Of a stretch of DNA of 11,144 nt, positions 1 to 6,336 are shown piece by piece. Every line of letters begins with the position of its first letter. Within the stretch, counting starts at the first letter, position 1. The translations under genes and the position numbers were made by a program. The stretch comes from FEN-727 sp036508635. GTDB lineage: Bacteria; Actinomycetota; Geothermincolia; Fen-727; Anoxymicrobiaceae. Under the pieces are notes generated by a model. That model was not told the origin of the DNA. It saw only the letters and a list, made by a program, of their open reading frames with translations, and did no database searches. The stretch is taken from assembly GCA_036508635.1 (NCBI GenBank), contig DATCGY010000053.1:1-11144 (forward strand), in the 5' to 3' direction.

Positions 1-839
1 CCGCCGGAGAACTTGTCAATTATCGCACTGAGGATCGCCTGGTCGAGCACATCGAGCCCGACGCTGTCGACCTGGAGCATGGCCATCGCTCCATGCGCGA
101 CATCCTCTGTTATGACCCTGTCCGCCTCGACCTCCGCGTAATCCCGCACTCGCCTGAGAAGCCTGTTTGCGACGCGCGGCGTCCCGCGCGACCGCCGCGC
201 GATCTCGTGGCACCCACCCTCATCTATCTCAATGCCGAGGATGCCCGCCGCGCGCTTGACGATGTATTCCATCTCGTTGACGGGGTAATAGTCGAGCCTC
301 ATAGACACCCCGAACCTCGTGAGTAGAGGTCCGGTCATGAGACCCACCCTCGTCGTTGCGCCGATGAGGGTGAAACGTGGAAGCTCGAGCCTCACCGAGC
401 GAGCGCCCGGTCCCTTGCCGATTATGATATCTATCTTGAAGTCCTCCATCGCGGGATAGAGGATCTCTTCCACGGTGCGGGGCATACGGTGTATCTCGTC
501 GATGAAGAACACCTCTCCGGCCTCGAGGTTGGTGAGTATCGCAGCGAGGTCTCCCTGCCTCTCGAGCGCGGGCCCGCTCGTCGCCCGCGTGTTGACCCCC
601 AGCTCGTTAGCGATGATGCTCGCGAGCGTGGTCTTTCCCAGGCCGGGAGGGCCCGACAGTAGAACGTGATCCAGCACGTCTTTGCGCTTCCTGGCGGCTT
701 CGATGAAGATGCGGAGCTGCTCTTTGTTTGCATTCTGGCCGATGAACTCGCCGAGCGCGCGCGGCCTCAGGCTGACATCCACCGCTTTTTCTTCCGGTGA
801 GAGAGCGCCCGATGTGATTCCGCCTCTATCTTCAGTCAA
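1..839 (-). CDS. ruvB: RuvB Holliday junction branch-migration helicase (3' end outside window)
   Basis: AAA+ ATPase that forms hexameric rings and drives branch migration of Holliday junctions with RuvA. I translated the minus strand by hand. The frame is open through position 1, giving 279 codons of a family usually about 340 long, so the C-terminal winged-helix DNA-binding part is mostly missing. Visible motifs are Walker A GPPGLGKTT (residues 63-71), Walker B FIDEIH (112-117), sensor 1 GATTR (160-164) and IGKGPGARS (140-148). The N-terminus reads SLRPRALGEFIGQ, as in the family. The start is TTG at 839: the frame has a TGA a few codons upstream, no other start codon lies between, and GGAG sits 11 nt before the TTG. 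The arginine-finger segment reads PLLTRFG instead of the usual PLRDRFG; the Arg equivalent to E. coli R174 is kept. It is separated from ruvA by 133 bp holding a structured element. Confidence 0.97.
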   Translation of the reverse strand, partial: MTEDRGGITSGALSPEEKAVDVSLRPRALGEFIGQNANKEQLRIFIEAARKRKDVLDHVLLSGPPGLGKTTLASIIANELGVNTRATSGPALERQGDLAAILTNLEAGEVFFIDEIHRMPRTVEEILYPAMEDFKIDIIIGKGPGARSVRLELPRFTLIGATTRVGLMTGPLLTRFGVSMRLDYYPVNEMEYIVKRAAGILGIEIDEGGCHEIARRSRGTPRVANRLLRRVRDYAEVEADRVITEDVAHGAMAMLQVDSVGLDVLDQAILSAIIDKFSG

Positions 840-875
840 TCGCCAATCAGCTCCACTTGATGTTCTTCGTCACGC

Positions 876-936
876 ACACTCGAGCCGGGTCTCTCAGCCT
901 CGGACCCGGGCGGCCTAGGAGACCGCCCTCGAGTGT
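876..936. repeat. Palindromic element, three-way-junction fold, between ruvA and ruvB
   Basis: A 9-bp perfect outer stem (876-884 with 928-936) encloses two inner hairpins. The first pairs CCGGGTC (885-891) with GACCCGG (903-909). The second pairs GGGCGG (908-913) with CCGCCC (923-928), and trims to 4 bp if both inner hairpins and the outer stem form together. The sequence GAGCCGGGTCTC here recurs at 2903. It lies 36 nt after the ruvA stop and ends 36 nt before the ruvB start. No T-run follows it on the minus strand, so it is not a classical intrinsic terminator. It may be an mRNA processing or stability structure, or a cruciform-forming repeat. Confidence 0.7.
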
Positions 937-972
937 TTAATCTCAATGCCCGGCTCCGGCCTGTATGCACAA

Positions 973-1566
973 TCAACTACGATCCATGTTTCGGAGGGCG
1001 AACTGGAGAAGCTCTTCGATGCTTGCGTCTCCCGAGGCGAACGAATATTTGCTCAAGGCGTTGTGGGCCTCGAGCCTCGTGTAACCCAGTTGTACCAGCG
1101 CTTCCGCGGCCTCCTGGAACGGGCCGCGCGCCTCGACCGGAAGGGCAGTGAGGTCTTCGGAAGCCGGCTCGATCTTGTCTTTCATCTCGAGCAGCAGGCG
1201 CTCGGCGCCCTTCTTGCCGACGCCCTTGATGATAGTCAACGCCTCGGCATCGCCCCGCTGGACCACGGCGTCGAAACCCTCGGGCGAGAACACCGACAGC
1301 ACAGCAAGGGCCTTCTGCGAACCGAACCCCGACACGCTCATCAGCTTGGTAAAGAGATCGCGTGCCCTGGGCGAATCGAAACCGTAGAGATGCAACGCGT
1401 CTTCGCGCACGTAGAGGTATGTATAGAGCGAGACGTCGGCGCTCGTCTCGGGCGCCCTGTCGATGGTGCCGGCGGGGGCCCGCACCTCCAGCCCGATGCC
1501 GCCGACGAGCACCACCATGTGCTCGGCGGACTTCTCTATCAGCTTGCCTTTGAGGTAAGAGATCAT
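973..1566 (-). CDS. ruvA: RuvA Holliday junction DNA-binding subunit
   Basis: Tetramer that binds four-way junctions and loads RuvB. At 197 aa it has full family length. Domain I (OB-fold, residues 1-62) begins MISYLKGKLIEK and ends in the typical REDALHLYGF. Domain II carries the two helix-hairpin-helix motifs that grip the DNA backbone: LMSVSGFGSQKALAVL (75-90) and IIKGVGKKGAERLLLEM (112-128). Domain III (about 148-197), the flexible RuvB-contacting part, contains QEAAEALVQLGYTRLEA. The ATG at 1566 gives the standard N-terminus; it follows the ruvC stop by 7 bp and has no clear Shine-Dalgarno sequence, so translation is probably coupled to ruvC. Confidence 0.98.
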   Translation of the reverse strand: MISYLKGKLIEKSAEHMVVLVGGIGLEVRAPAGTIDRAPETSADVSLYTYLYVREDALHLYGFDSPRARDLFTKLMSVSGFGSQKALAVLSVFSPEGFDAVVQRGDAEALTIIKGVGKKGAERLLLEMKDKIEPASEDLTALPVEARGPFQEAAEALVQLGYTRLEAHNALSKYSFASGDASIEELLQFALRNMDRS

Positions 1567-1573
1567 CGCATCA

Positions 1574-2071
1574 TCACGTACCGGTGAGCTCGCGCATGCG
1601 CCTCGACTGCAGGTGGCAAAGAGCCATCGCCAGCGCGTCGCACGCGTGTAGCGTCTTAGGCCGCTCTTTCATGCCGAGGAGCGCGCAAACCATGTACGCC
1701 ACCTGTTCCTTCTTGGCGTTGCCGTTGCCCACGACCGCCATCTTGACCTGTAGTGGTGTGTACTCGGCCCACTGCGCGCCTGAGTGCCGGCATGCGAGCA
1801 GTATCACTCCCCGGGCCTGTCCGACGGCTATCGCCGTCTTCTGATTTGTGTTGAAGAAAAGCTGCTCGAGGACGACGACGTCGGGCTCAAGCTCGGCGAT
1901 AACCCTCGAGACCTCCCGGTATAGCTTATCAAGCCGGTCGGCCATGTCCTGGGAGGCTGAGGTCTTTATAGCGCCGTGAGGGCCGGCGATCGGGCGTCCG
2001 GACTCCTCGATCACGAGCCCATACCCGGTGTTGGTGATTCCCGGGTCTATGCCCAGAACCCTCAATGTCAA
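1574..2071 (-). CDS. ruvC: RuvC crossover junction endodeoxyribonuclease
   Basis: Metal-dependent resolvase that nicks Holliday junctions symmetrically. The 165-aa protein has the RNase H-like fold signature: GIDPG with D9, VLEQLFFN with E69, and HACDALAMA with H142 and D145 as the remaining acidic/His site. The His at the third position resembles the Thermus enzyme rather than the Asp of E. coli. The start is TTG at 2071, chosen because it overlaps the yebC stop (TTGA, 4 bp), gives the family N-terminus MTLRVLGIDPG, and lies 10 nt after a GAGGAGGAGG purine run inside yebC. It is part of the pdx-yebC-ruv cluster, with ruvA 7 bp downstream. Confidence 0.98.
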   Translation of the reverse strand: MTLRVLGIDPGITNTGYGLVIEESGRPIAGPHGAIKTSASQDMADRLDKLYREVSRVIAELEPDVVVLEQLFFNTNQKTAIAVGQARGVILLACRHSGAQWAEYTPLQVKMAVVGNGNAKKEQVAYMVCALLGMKERPKTLHACDALAMALCHLQSRRMRELTGT

Positions 2072-2832
2072 AGGGAAGCGGCCTCCTCCTCGAGGATCTC
2101 GTCGGGTATGTCGAAGTTTGCGTAGACCTCGCCGACATCGTCAATCTCCTCGAGCGAATCGATGAGGCGCAGCACCTTCTTGGCGCTGTCGCGGTCGAGC
2201 TTGATCGTGTTCTTGGGAACCATCGTTATCTCCGAGCTCTCGGCTTCAATGCCGTGCTCGGCAAGGGCGTCACGGACGCTCCTGAACTGCTCTACGTCGC
2301 AGACTATCTCCCAGGACTCCTCATCTTCGGAGGTCAGGTCGTCCGCTCCGGCCTCGAGTGCGATCTCAAGAAGCTCGTCCTCGTCGTGGGCCGGATCCTT
2401 CTTGACGAGGAAGACGCCCTTCTTCTCGAATATCCAGGCTACCGACCCGGTCTCTCCCAACCTGGCGCCGGCCCTGGTGAACGCCCTGCGAACCTCTGAG
2501 GCGGCCCTGTTGCGATTGTCGGTCAAAACCTCGACTATGACCGCGACCCCGCCCTCTGCGTAACCTTCGAAGCTCATCTCCTCGAGCGCGCCCGCGCCCT
2601 TGAGCTCGCCGGTGCCCTTGGCGATAGCCCTCTTGATGTTGTCCATGGGAAGGCTGTACTTGCGCGCCGTCTCTATAGCTGTAGCCAGCGCCGCATTTGC
2701 GTCGGGGTTGCCGCCGCCCTCACGCGCCGCGACCGTTATCTTGTGAGCGAGCTTGCCAAAAAGCTGTCCTCGCTTCGCGTCCTCTTTGCCCTTCTTATGT
2801 TTGATCGAGTGCCACTTGGAGTGCCCAGACAT
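2068..2832 (-). CDS. yebC: YebC/TACO1-family protein
   Basis: Member of the conserved YebC/TACO1 family. Family members have been described as DNA-binding transcriptional regulators and, more recently, as factors that relieve ribosome stalling; which role applies here cannot be read from sequence. The 254-aa protein has the invariant N-terminus MSGHSKWHSIKHKKGKEDAKRG, GGGNPDAN (39-46), the central FEGYAEGGVAVIVEVLTDN stretch and TGSVAWIFEKKG. The C-terminus is acidic (LEEIDDVGEV, EILEEEAASL). The ATG at 2832 is preceded by GGAGG with a 6-nt spacer. It sits directly before ruvC, as in many bacteria, and overlaps it by 4 bp. A 172-bp gap with a palindrome separates it from pdxT upstream. Confidence 0.97.
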   Translation of the reverse strand: MSGHSKWHSIKHKKGKEDAKRGQLFGKLAHKITVAAREGGGNPDANAALATAIETARKYSLPMDNIKRAIAKGTGELKGAGALEEMSFEGYAEGGVAVIVEVLTDNRNRAASEVRRAFTRAGARLGETGSVAWIFEKKGVFLVKKDPAHDEDELLEIALEAGADDLTSEDEESWEIVCDVEQFRSVRDALAEHGIEAESSEITMVPKNTIKLDRDSAKKVLRLIDSLEEIDDVGEVYANFDIPDEILEEEAASL

Positions 2833-2901
2833 CTCCTACCTCCACGTCGCGGCCTTCCGTCCCGCGCTTCTGAAAACAATCCGATATTCGTTCTCTTTCC
2901 T

Positions 2902-2930
2902 CGAGCCGGGTCTCACCGAACCCGGCTTCG
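2902..2930. repeat. GC-rich palindrome, GAGCCGGGT family, between pdxT and yebC
   Basis: The stem AGCCGGGT (2904-2911) pairs with ACCCGGCT (2920-2927) around an 8-nt loop; a bulge allows two further G-C pairs outside. CTCGAGCCGGGTCTC (2900-2914) is identical over 15 nt to 879-893 between ruvA and ruvB. It lies 75 bp after the pdxT stop and about 70 bp before the yebC start. The minus strand after the stem is purine-rich with no T-run, so a classical terminator is unlikely. Apart from this palindrome and the yebC ribosome-binding site I see nothing further in the 2833-3004 gap. Confidence 0.7.
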
Positions 2931-3004
2931 ATGAGTCACTCATACGCTGGCCCGGGACATCCCGCGAAATCACTAACATGTCCCCCCGCCCGTGCCTCCG
3001 AAGT

Positions 3005-3601
3005 CTATCCCGCTTGTCTCACCATGTCCACGAACAGACGGTGAATCCTGTCGTCTCCGGTCAGCTCAGGGTGGAAAGCTCCCACCAGGAACGTTCCCTG
3101 CCGCGCCATGACGATGCCCTCGTCGATTCTGGCCAGGACCTCGACTTCGGGCCCCGCCTCCTCTATCACCGGCGCGCGTATGAACACCGCCCGGAAAGGC
3201 CTATCCGCGTCATCGATGCCCGAGACCATGATATCCCGCTCAAACGAGTCGACCTGCCGTCCGAACGCGTTTCGCTCAACGGTCACATCGACGAAGCCGA
3301 GGAGCGTCGCGTGCCTGCCTTTAACACGTCGCGCGAGCACGATGAGCCCCGCGCACGTGCCGAAAATAGGCGTTCCGGCCTCCCCCACCTTCTTGAGCTC
3401 CGGGGCAAAGCCGTACTCATCAATTAGTTTTCCAATGGTGGTGCTTTCTCCTCCAGGGATGATCAGCCCGCTTACGTCGTTGAGCCCGGAAGGGCGCTTG
3501 ACGCCGACCCCCCGGGCCCCACATATTTCTAGCATCTCCAGGTGCTCACGAACGGCGCCCTGGAGAGCTAAGACACCTATCGTTATGTCGTTACCAGCCA
3601 C
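3005..3601 (-). CDS. pdxT: PdxT, glutaminase subunit of PLP synthase
   Basis: Class I glutamine amidotransferase that hydrolyses glutamine and channels ammonia to PdxS for de novo pyridoxal 5'-phosphate synthesis (DXP-independent pathway). At 198 aa it is family-sized. Visible features are the ALQG start of the fold (12-15), the GGEST glutamine-binding loop (51-55), the nucleophile in GTCAGLIVLA (C83), and the His-Glu pair in FHPEL (H177, E179). FGRQVDSFE (113-121) is also typical. The GTG start at 3601 overlaps the 3' end of pdxS by 11 bp and has no evident Shine-Dalgarno sequence, pointing to translational coupling with pdxS. Confidence 0.98.
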   Translation of the reverse strand: MAGNDITIGVLALQGAVREHLEMLEICGARGVGVKRPSGLNDVSGLIIPGGESTTIGKLIDEYGFAPELKKVGEAGTPIFGTCAGLIVLARRVKGRHATLLGFVDVTVERNAFGRQVDSFERDIMVSGIDDADRPFRAVFIRAPVIEEAGPEVEVLARIDEGIVMARQGTFLVGAFHPELTGDDRIHRLFVDMVRQAG

Positions 3602-4484
3602 GGAACTGGATTAGGTTTTCTTTGCCGATCTCGCTTATCTCGATGCCCTTCATCGCCTCGCCGAGACCCCGCGAGACATCGGCTATGAGCGCGGCGTCCT
3701 CGTAATGCGTGGTCGCCTGGACGATCGCCTTGGCCCTCACGGCCGGATCCTCGGACTTGAAGATGCCCGAGCCTACGAAGACGCCGTCGGCCCCGAGCTG
3801 CATCATCAGCGCGGCGTCAGCGGGGTTAGCTATCCCACCGGCGGAGAAATTGACCACGGGAAGCTCGCCCGTGCGCGCCACTTCGACCACCAGGTCGTAA
3901 GGAGCGCTCATCTCCTTGGCCGCGGCCATCAGCTCCTCTTCTCGAAGCACCGTGAGCCTTGCTATCTCGCCCATGATGGTGCGCATATGCCTGACCGCCT
4001 CGACCACGTTGCCGGTGCCGGCCTCACCCTTGGTACGGATCATCGCCGCACCCTCTTTTATGCGCCGCAGCGCTTCGCCCAGGTTGATGGCCCCGCACAC
4101 GAACGGGACGGTAAAATCTCCCTTATTTACGTGGTGCGCCTCGTCAGCCGGGGTCAGCACCTCGCTCTCGTCGACGTAATCGACGCCAAGCGCTTCGAGT
4201 GCCTGCGCCTCGACGAAATGGCCGATACGACACTTTGCCATGACCGGGACAGTGACGGCCTCCATGATGCCGGTGATGACGTCGGGGTCCGCCATTCGCG
4301 CAACACCCCCCGCCGCGCGAATATCGGCCGGGACGCGCTCTAGTGCCATCACCGCGACGGCCCCCGCATCCTCGGCAATCTTCGCGTGCTCGACGCACGT
4401 GACGTCCATGATGACCCCGCCCTTAAGCATCTGGGCCAGGCCCCTCTTCACCTTATCTGTGCCTTTTTCACTTAGATTTTCCAC
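3591..4484 (-). CDS. pdxS: PdxS, synthase subunit of PLP synthase
   Basis: Makes pyridoxal 5'-phosphate from ribose 5-phosphate, glyceraldehyde 3-phosphate and PdxT-derived ammonia in a PdxS12:PdxT12 complex. The 297-aa (beta/alpha)8 barrel shows KRGLAQMLKGGVIMDV (13-28, with Asp27), the first catalytic lysine in VMAKCRIGH (K84) and the second in MIRTKGEAGTG (K152). The phosphate-binding NFSAGGIANPADAA and FVGSGIFKS segments are also present. The start is GTG at 4484. The frame stays open further upstream, but residues before this codon do not fit the family, and AAAGGAGG lies 3 nt upstream. It is the first gene of the pdx-yebC-ruv cluster, with a promoter at 4515-4543. Confidence 0.97.
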   Translation of the reverse strand: MENLSEKGTDKVKRGLAQMLKGGVIMDVTCVEHAKIAEDAGAVAVMALERVPADIRAAGGVARMADPDVITGIMEAVTVPVMAKCRIGHFVEAQALEALGVDYVDESEVLTPADEAHHVNKGDFTVPFVCGAINLGEALRRIKEGAAMIRTKGEAGTGNVVEAVRHMRTIMGEIARLTVLREEELMAAAKEMSAPYDLVVEVARTGELPVVNFSAGGIANPADAALMMQLGADGVFVGSGIFKSEDPAVRAKAIVQATTHYEDAALIADVSRGLGEAMKGIEISEIGKENLIQFRGW

Positions 4485-4514
4485 GATCCTCCTTTCGCAT
4501 CGGCTTGCGATTTC

Positions 4515-4543
4515 ATCATAGCCAAAAGGGGTGTGGGCTGCAA
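4515..4543 (-). promoter_or_regulatory. Likely sigma70-type promoter for pdxS and the cluster
   Basis: On the minus strand -35 TTGCAG (4538-4543) and -10 TATGAT (4515-4520) are separated by 17 nt. This would start transcription near 4508, about 24 nt before the pdxS GTG, leaving room for the AAAGGAGG ribosome-binding site. It overlaps nothing intact. The agreement with consensus is 4/6 and 5/6. Confidence 0.6.
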
Positions 4544-4548
4544 CGTAG

Positions 4549-4860
4549 GCAGGTATTGATACACATATCGAGATCGCTCTGCTGTTGAAGATATGGAAGC
4601 GAGGCCAGGTTTCCAACGCCATTAGAAACTTTAACCACGATTCCGCTAGCGTTGGGTTCCTTTCTTTTGGAGTCCACGGAGCGCTGGTCTCGGGAAAGGT
4701 AGCCGCAATGACGGTAATGGACCACCAGAAAGGAGTCGAGGAGTTCCGAAAGATAAACAGGGCCTATAACGCCGGCCTGCTCGTCACTAAGTTACACAGA
4801 AAAACGCCGATGCCCCTGCTGAAGCGAGCCACGTGGGCCGGGATGAACAGGCGAGTGTGA
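4549..4860 (+). pseudogene. 5'-truncated FAD-dependent oxidoreductase (phytoene-desaturase-like) remnant
   Basis: Only plus-strand stretch with protein-like content that is not opposite a real gene. The frame is open from a TAG at 4546 to the TGA at 4858-4860. Its C-terminal part reads VGFLSFGVHGALVSGK, then VAAMTVMDHQKGVEEF and FRKINRAYNAGLL. This resembles the C-terminal end of NAD(P)/FAD-dependent oxidoreductases of the CrtI/phytoene-desaturase-like group, where a glycine-rich GxxGA(L/I)xSGKxAA segment contacts the flavin. Such proteins are 450-550 aa with an N-terminal GxGxxG dinucleotide fold; all of that is absent, because pdxS and its promoter begin directly upstream. Third-position GC is low in the first part and rises later. 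It ends 9 bp from the convergent UroD-family stop. The family assignment is by eye only. Confidence 0.55.
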
Positions 4861-4869
4861 GATATCGCG

Positions 4870-6027
4870 CTAGTACTTTCCGTAGCGCTGGGCGGCGGCG
4901 AACATCGCGGCGACGTTCTCGGGCCTGGCGTCGATGGGGAGCGCGCAGCCGGTGCCGAGTATGAAGCCTCCGCCCTCGCCCACCTCGTTGATGAGGTGCT
5001 TGCAGTAGTCGTCGACCTCGTCGGGCTCGCCAAGCTTCAGCAGCGTCGCGGGCACGTCCCCCATGATGCACATATGGTCTCCGAGTATCTCCTTGGCTTT
5101 GAAGATGTCGGTCGCGCCATCGAGATTGAGGATGCACTTGCCGCGGGGGAAATCCTTGAAGTAGGGCAAGAAGTCGGTCCAGTCGCCGTCGAGATGCAGC
5201 AGCGGCGTGATGCCGAACTTGATGAAGAATTCGCTCATGCCACGCCACTCGGGCAGCGCCAGCTCCTCGAACTGCTTTGGCCCGATGACCCCGGAGCAGG
5301 TCCTGGCTCCGCCGAGGAACACGCGCCTGACTCCCGTCGCCGCCACCAGCGCAAGGCCCAACATCCGCCACATCGGCGTCAGGGCTTTGCTCGCTTCTTT
5401 GAGGTCTTCAGGGTACCTGTAGAGGTCGAGCATGAACTCGTTGAACGAGCGCAGCATGATGGCGATGTACTCCATCGGCGTAAAAGATATGTTGATGCCG
5501 ACCAGCGGCTCTACCCCCTTCAACCTCCAGGTCCGCACCGACTTGAGGACCCGGAGCACGTCGTACGCAGCGCCAACGCCCACTTTCGCGAGGCCGGGGA
5601 GGGTGTTGAGCTCGGGCCGGGACTCGCGTGACTTGTCGAGTATCCAGCGGATAGCGCCGCGCTCTCCTATCTGGCGATATTCATTAGGCCCCATTATCGA
5701 GACCTCGACGAACTGCCAGGTCGCGTTTTCGGGGACGCCGTTCAGACCGGGAATGACGGGCGGTGCGGGCGCCATGAGCCTCAAGAGGCTTGCCAAACCC
5801 GCGTAGGAAAGGCTGAAACCGTCGATGCGGCCCATGTCGTCCAGCGTTTTCTGTACGGCCTGGTCGGCTTTGCGGACGCTGAAGAACAGGTCGTGTTGGG
5901 AGACCCCCGCATAGCGACATGCGAACATGTCGAGGAGCGGGACAAACGGAACCCTGTCCGGCAGCTTCTCGAGCTTTACCGCCGCTTCGATGCGCTCGTA
6001 TGCGGGACTGTGTGCCATCTCCAACAT
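4870..6027 (-). CDS. Uroporphyrinogen decarboxylase-family (MtaA-like) protein, probable corrinoid methyltransferase-type
   Basis: A UroD-superfamily TIM barrel of 385 aa. It is not HemE-like in its motifs and more resembles the branch that includes methylcobamide:CoM methyltransferases (MtaA/MtbA) and related methyl-transfer proteins. Counting from the ATG at 6027, PDRVPFVPLLDMF is at 23-35 and the metal-site region LLHLDGDW at 276-283. The C-terminal GFILGTGCALPIDARPENV (354-372) carries Cys361, the likely third zinc ligand. The usual His-x-Cys pair is here His278-x-Asp280. No corrinoid protein gene or methyltransferase partner lies in the window, so the substrate is unknown. The start is uncertain: TTG 6030, ATG 6027, TTG 6024 and ATG 6018 share one AAAGGGG, 0-12 nt upstream. 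It has its own promoter at 6192-6226. Confidence 0.88.
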   Translation of the reverse strand: MLEMAHSPAYERIEAAVKLEKLPDRVPFVPLLDMFACRYAGVSQHDLFFSVRKADQAVQKTLDDMGRIDGFSLSYAGLASLLRLMAPAPPVIPGLNGVPENATWQFVEVSIMGPNEYRQIGERGAIRWILDKSRESRPELNTLPGLAKVGVGAAYDVLRVLKSVRTWRLKGVEPLVGINISFTPMEYIAIMLRSFNEFMLDLYRYPEDLKEASKALTPMWRMLGLALVAATGVRRVFLGGARTCSGVIGPKQFEELALPEWRGMSEFFIKFGITPLLHLDGDWTDFLPYFKDFPRGKCILNLDGATDIFKAKEILGDHMCIMGDVPATLLKLGEPDEVDDYCKHLINEVGEGGGFILGTGCALPIDARPENVAAMFAAAQRYGKY

Positions 6028-6098
6028 CAACCCCTTTCACTGCGTCAGGATAGAACGACCATTCCGCCTTCTGGATATTCCTCTGGCTGGAGTCCATT

Positions 6099-6122
6099 CG
6101 CCGGTACCTGGCGGAACCGGCG
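6099..6122. other. Hairpin in the leader of the UroD-family gene
   Basis: CGCCGGT (6099-6105) and ACCGGCG (6116-6122) form a perfect 7-bp stem with a 10-nt loop. On the minus strand GGCGAACGCC just upstream could form a competing short hairpin with the left arm. It lies inside the roughly 160-nt untranslated leader between the predicted start of transcription (about 6185) and the start codon. I found no convincing match to a cobalamin riboswitch B12 box. A minus-strand ATG at about 6162 opens a 14-codon frame with only a weak AGG before it. Confidence 0.45.
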
Positions 6123-6191
6123 TTCGCCTTTCATGCACGGCGAGAGGTAGATCGGTGGCTCTGTTCCTGGTCCATCACAACCTGCGAATGG

Positions 6192-6226
6192 ATTCTAGTA
6201 TAGTAACCGGCCAAAGCAACCCCCAA
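6192..6226 (-). promoter_or_regulatory. Likely promoter for the UroD-family gene
   Basis: Two overlapping sigma70-like readings exist on the minus strand: TTGCTT (6214-6219), 16 nt, TAGAAT (6192-6197); or TTGGGG (6221-6226), 18 nt, TATACT (6197-6202). Either places the transcript start near 6185-6190. An 8-bp inverted repeat lies immediately upstream. Confidence 0.55.
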
Positions 6227-6248
6227 TTTCACGAATACGGGAAATTGG
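6223..6248. repeat. Inverted repeat abutting the promoter, candidate operator
   Basis: CCAATTTC (6223-6230) and GAAATTGG (6241-6248) are perfect 8-bp arms separated by 10 nt. The centre-to-centre distance of 18 nt is near two DNA turns, as for a dimeric regulator. The site overlaps or abuts the -35 region of the UroD-family promoter. No regulator gene is nearby. It could instead be a weak hairpin at the end of the EthD transcript, but no T-run follows. Confidence 0.45.
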
Positions 6249-6263
6249 CAAACAAAGGCTTCG

Positions 6264-6303
6264 ACCCGGCTCCCGGGCACCCTGAGTAAGGCGCACCCGG
6301 CTC
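6264..6303. repeat. GAGCCGGGT-family element after the EthD gene
   Basis: On the minus strand GAGCCGGGT occurs twice as a direct repeat (6303-6295 and 6272-6264). CCGGG (6273-6277) can also pair with CCCGG (6296-6300). The element begins 33 nt after the EthD-gene stop. After it the minus strand reads CGAAGCCTTTGTTTGCC, moderately T-rich, so it may contribute to transcript ending here. This is a looser version of the palindromes at 876, 2902 and 8605. Confidence 0.5.
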
Positions 6304-6336
6304 ACTGCATCCGGGAATCATCCGGTATGCGCTCGT

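Noticed and set aside
946..1587. 213-codon open frame on the plus strand opposite ruvA
   Set aside because: It is antisense to a clear ruvA, has no recognisable protein features, and long antisense frames are expected in GC-rich genes.
2902..2930. Classical intrinsic terminator after pdxT
   Set aside because: The stem is strong but no T-run follows on the transcribed strand; the same holds for the related elements at 876 and 8605.
2753..3427. 224-codon plus-strand open frame across yebC, the gap and pdxT
   Set aside because: Antisense shadow of pdxT and yebC with low-complexity, His/Arg-rich content and no family resemblance.
3705..4343. 212-codon plus-strand open frame opposite pdxS
   Set aside because: Antisense to pdxS, whose catalytic motifs are all present in the other strand.
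4787..5371. 194-codon minus-strand frame overlapping the UroD-family gene
   Set aside because: Out-of-frame shadow on the same strand; Arg/His-rich translation without family signature.
4996..5631. 211-codon plus-strand open frame opposite the UroD-family gene
   Set aside because: Antisense shadow; composition is His/Arg-rich and no motif is visible.
6031..6186. Cobalamin riboswitch in the UroD-family leader
   Set aside because: A stretch reading AGCCAGAGG was considered as a B12 box, but it does not match the conserved core and the other riboswitch elements are not evident.
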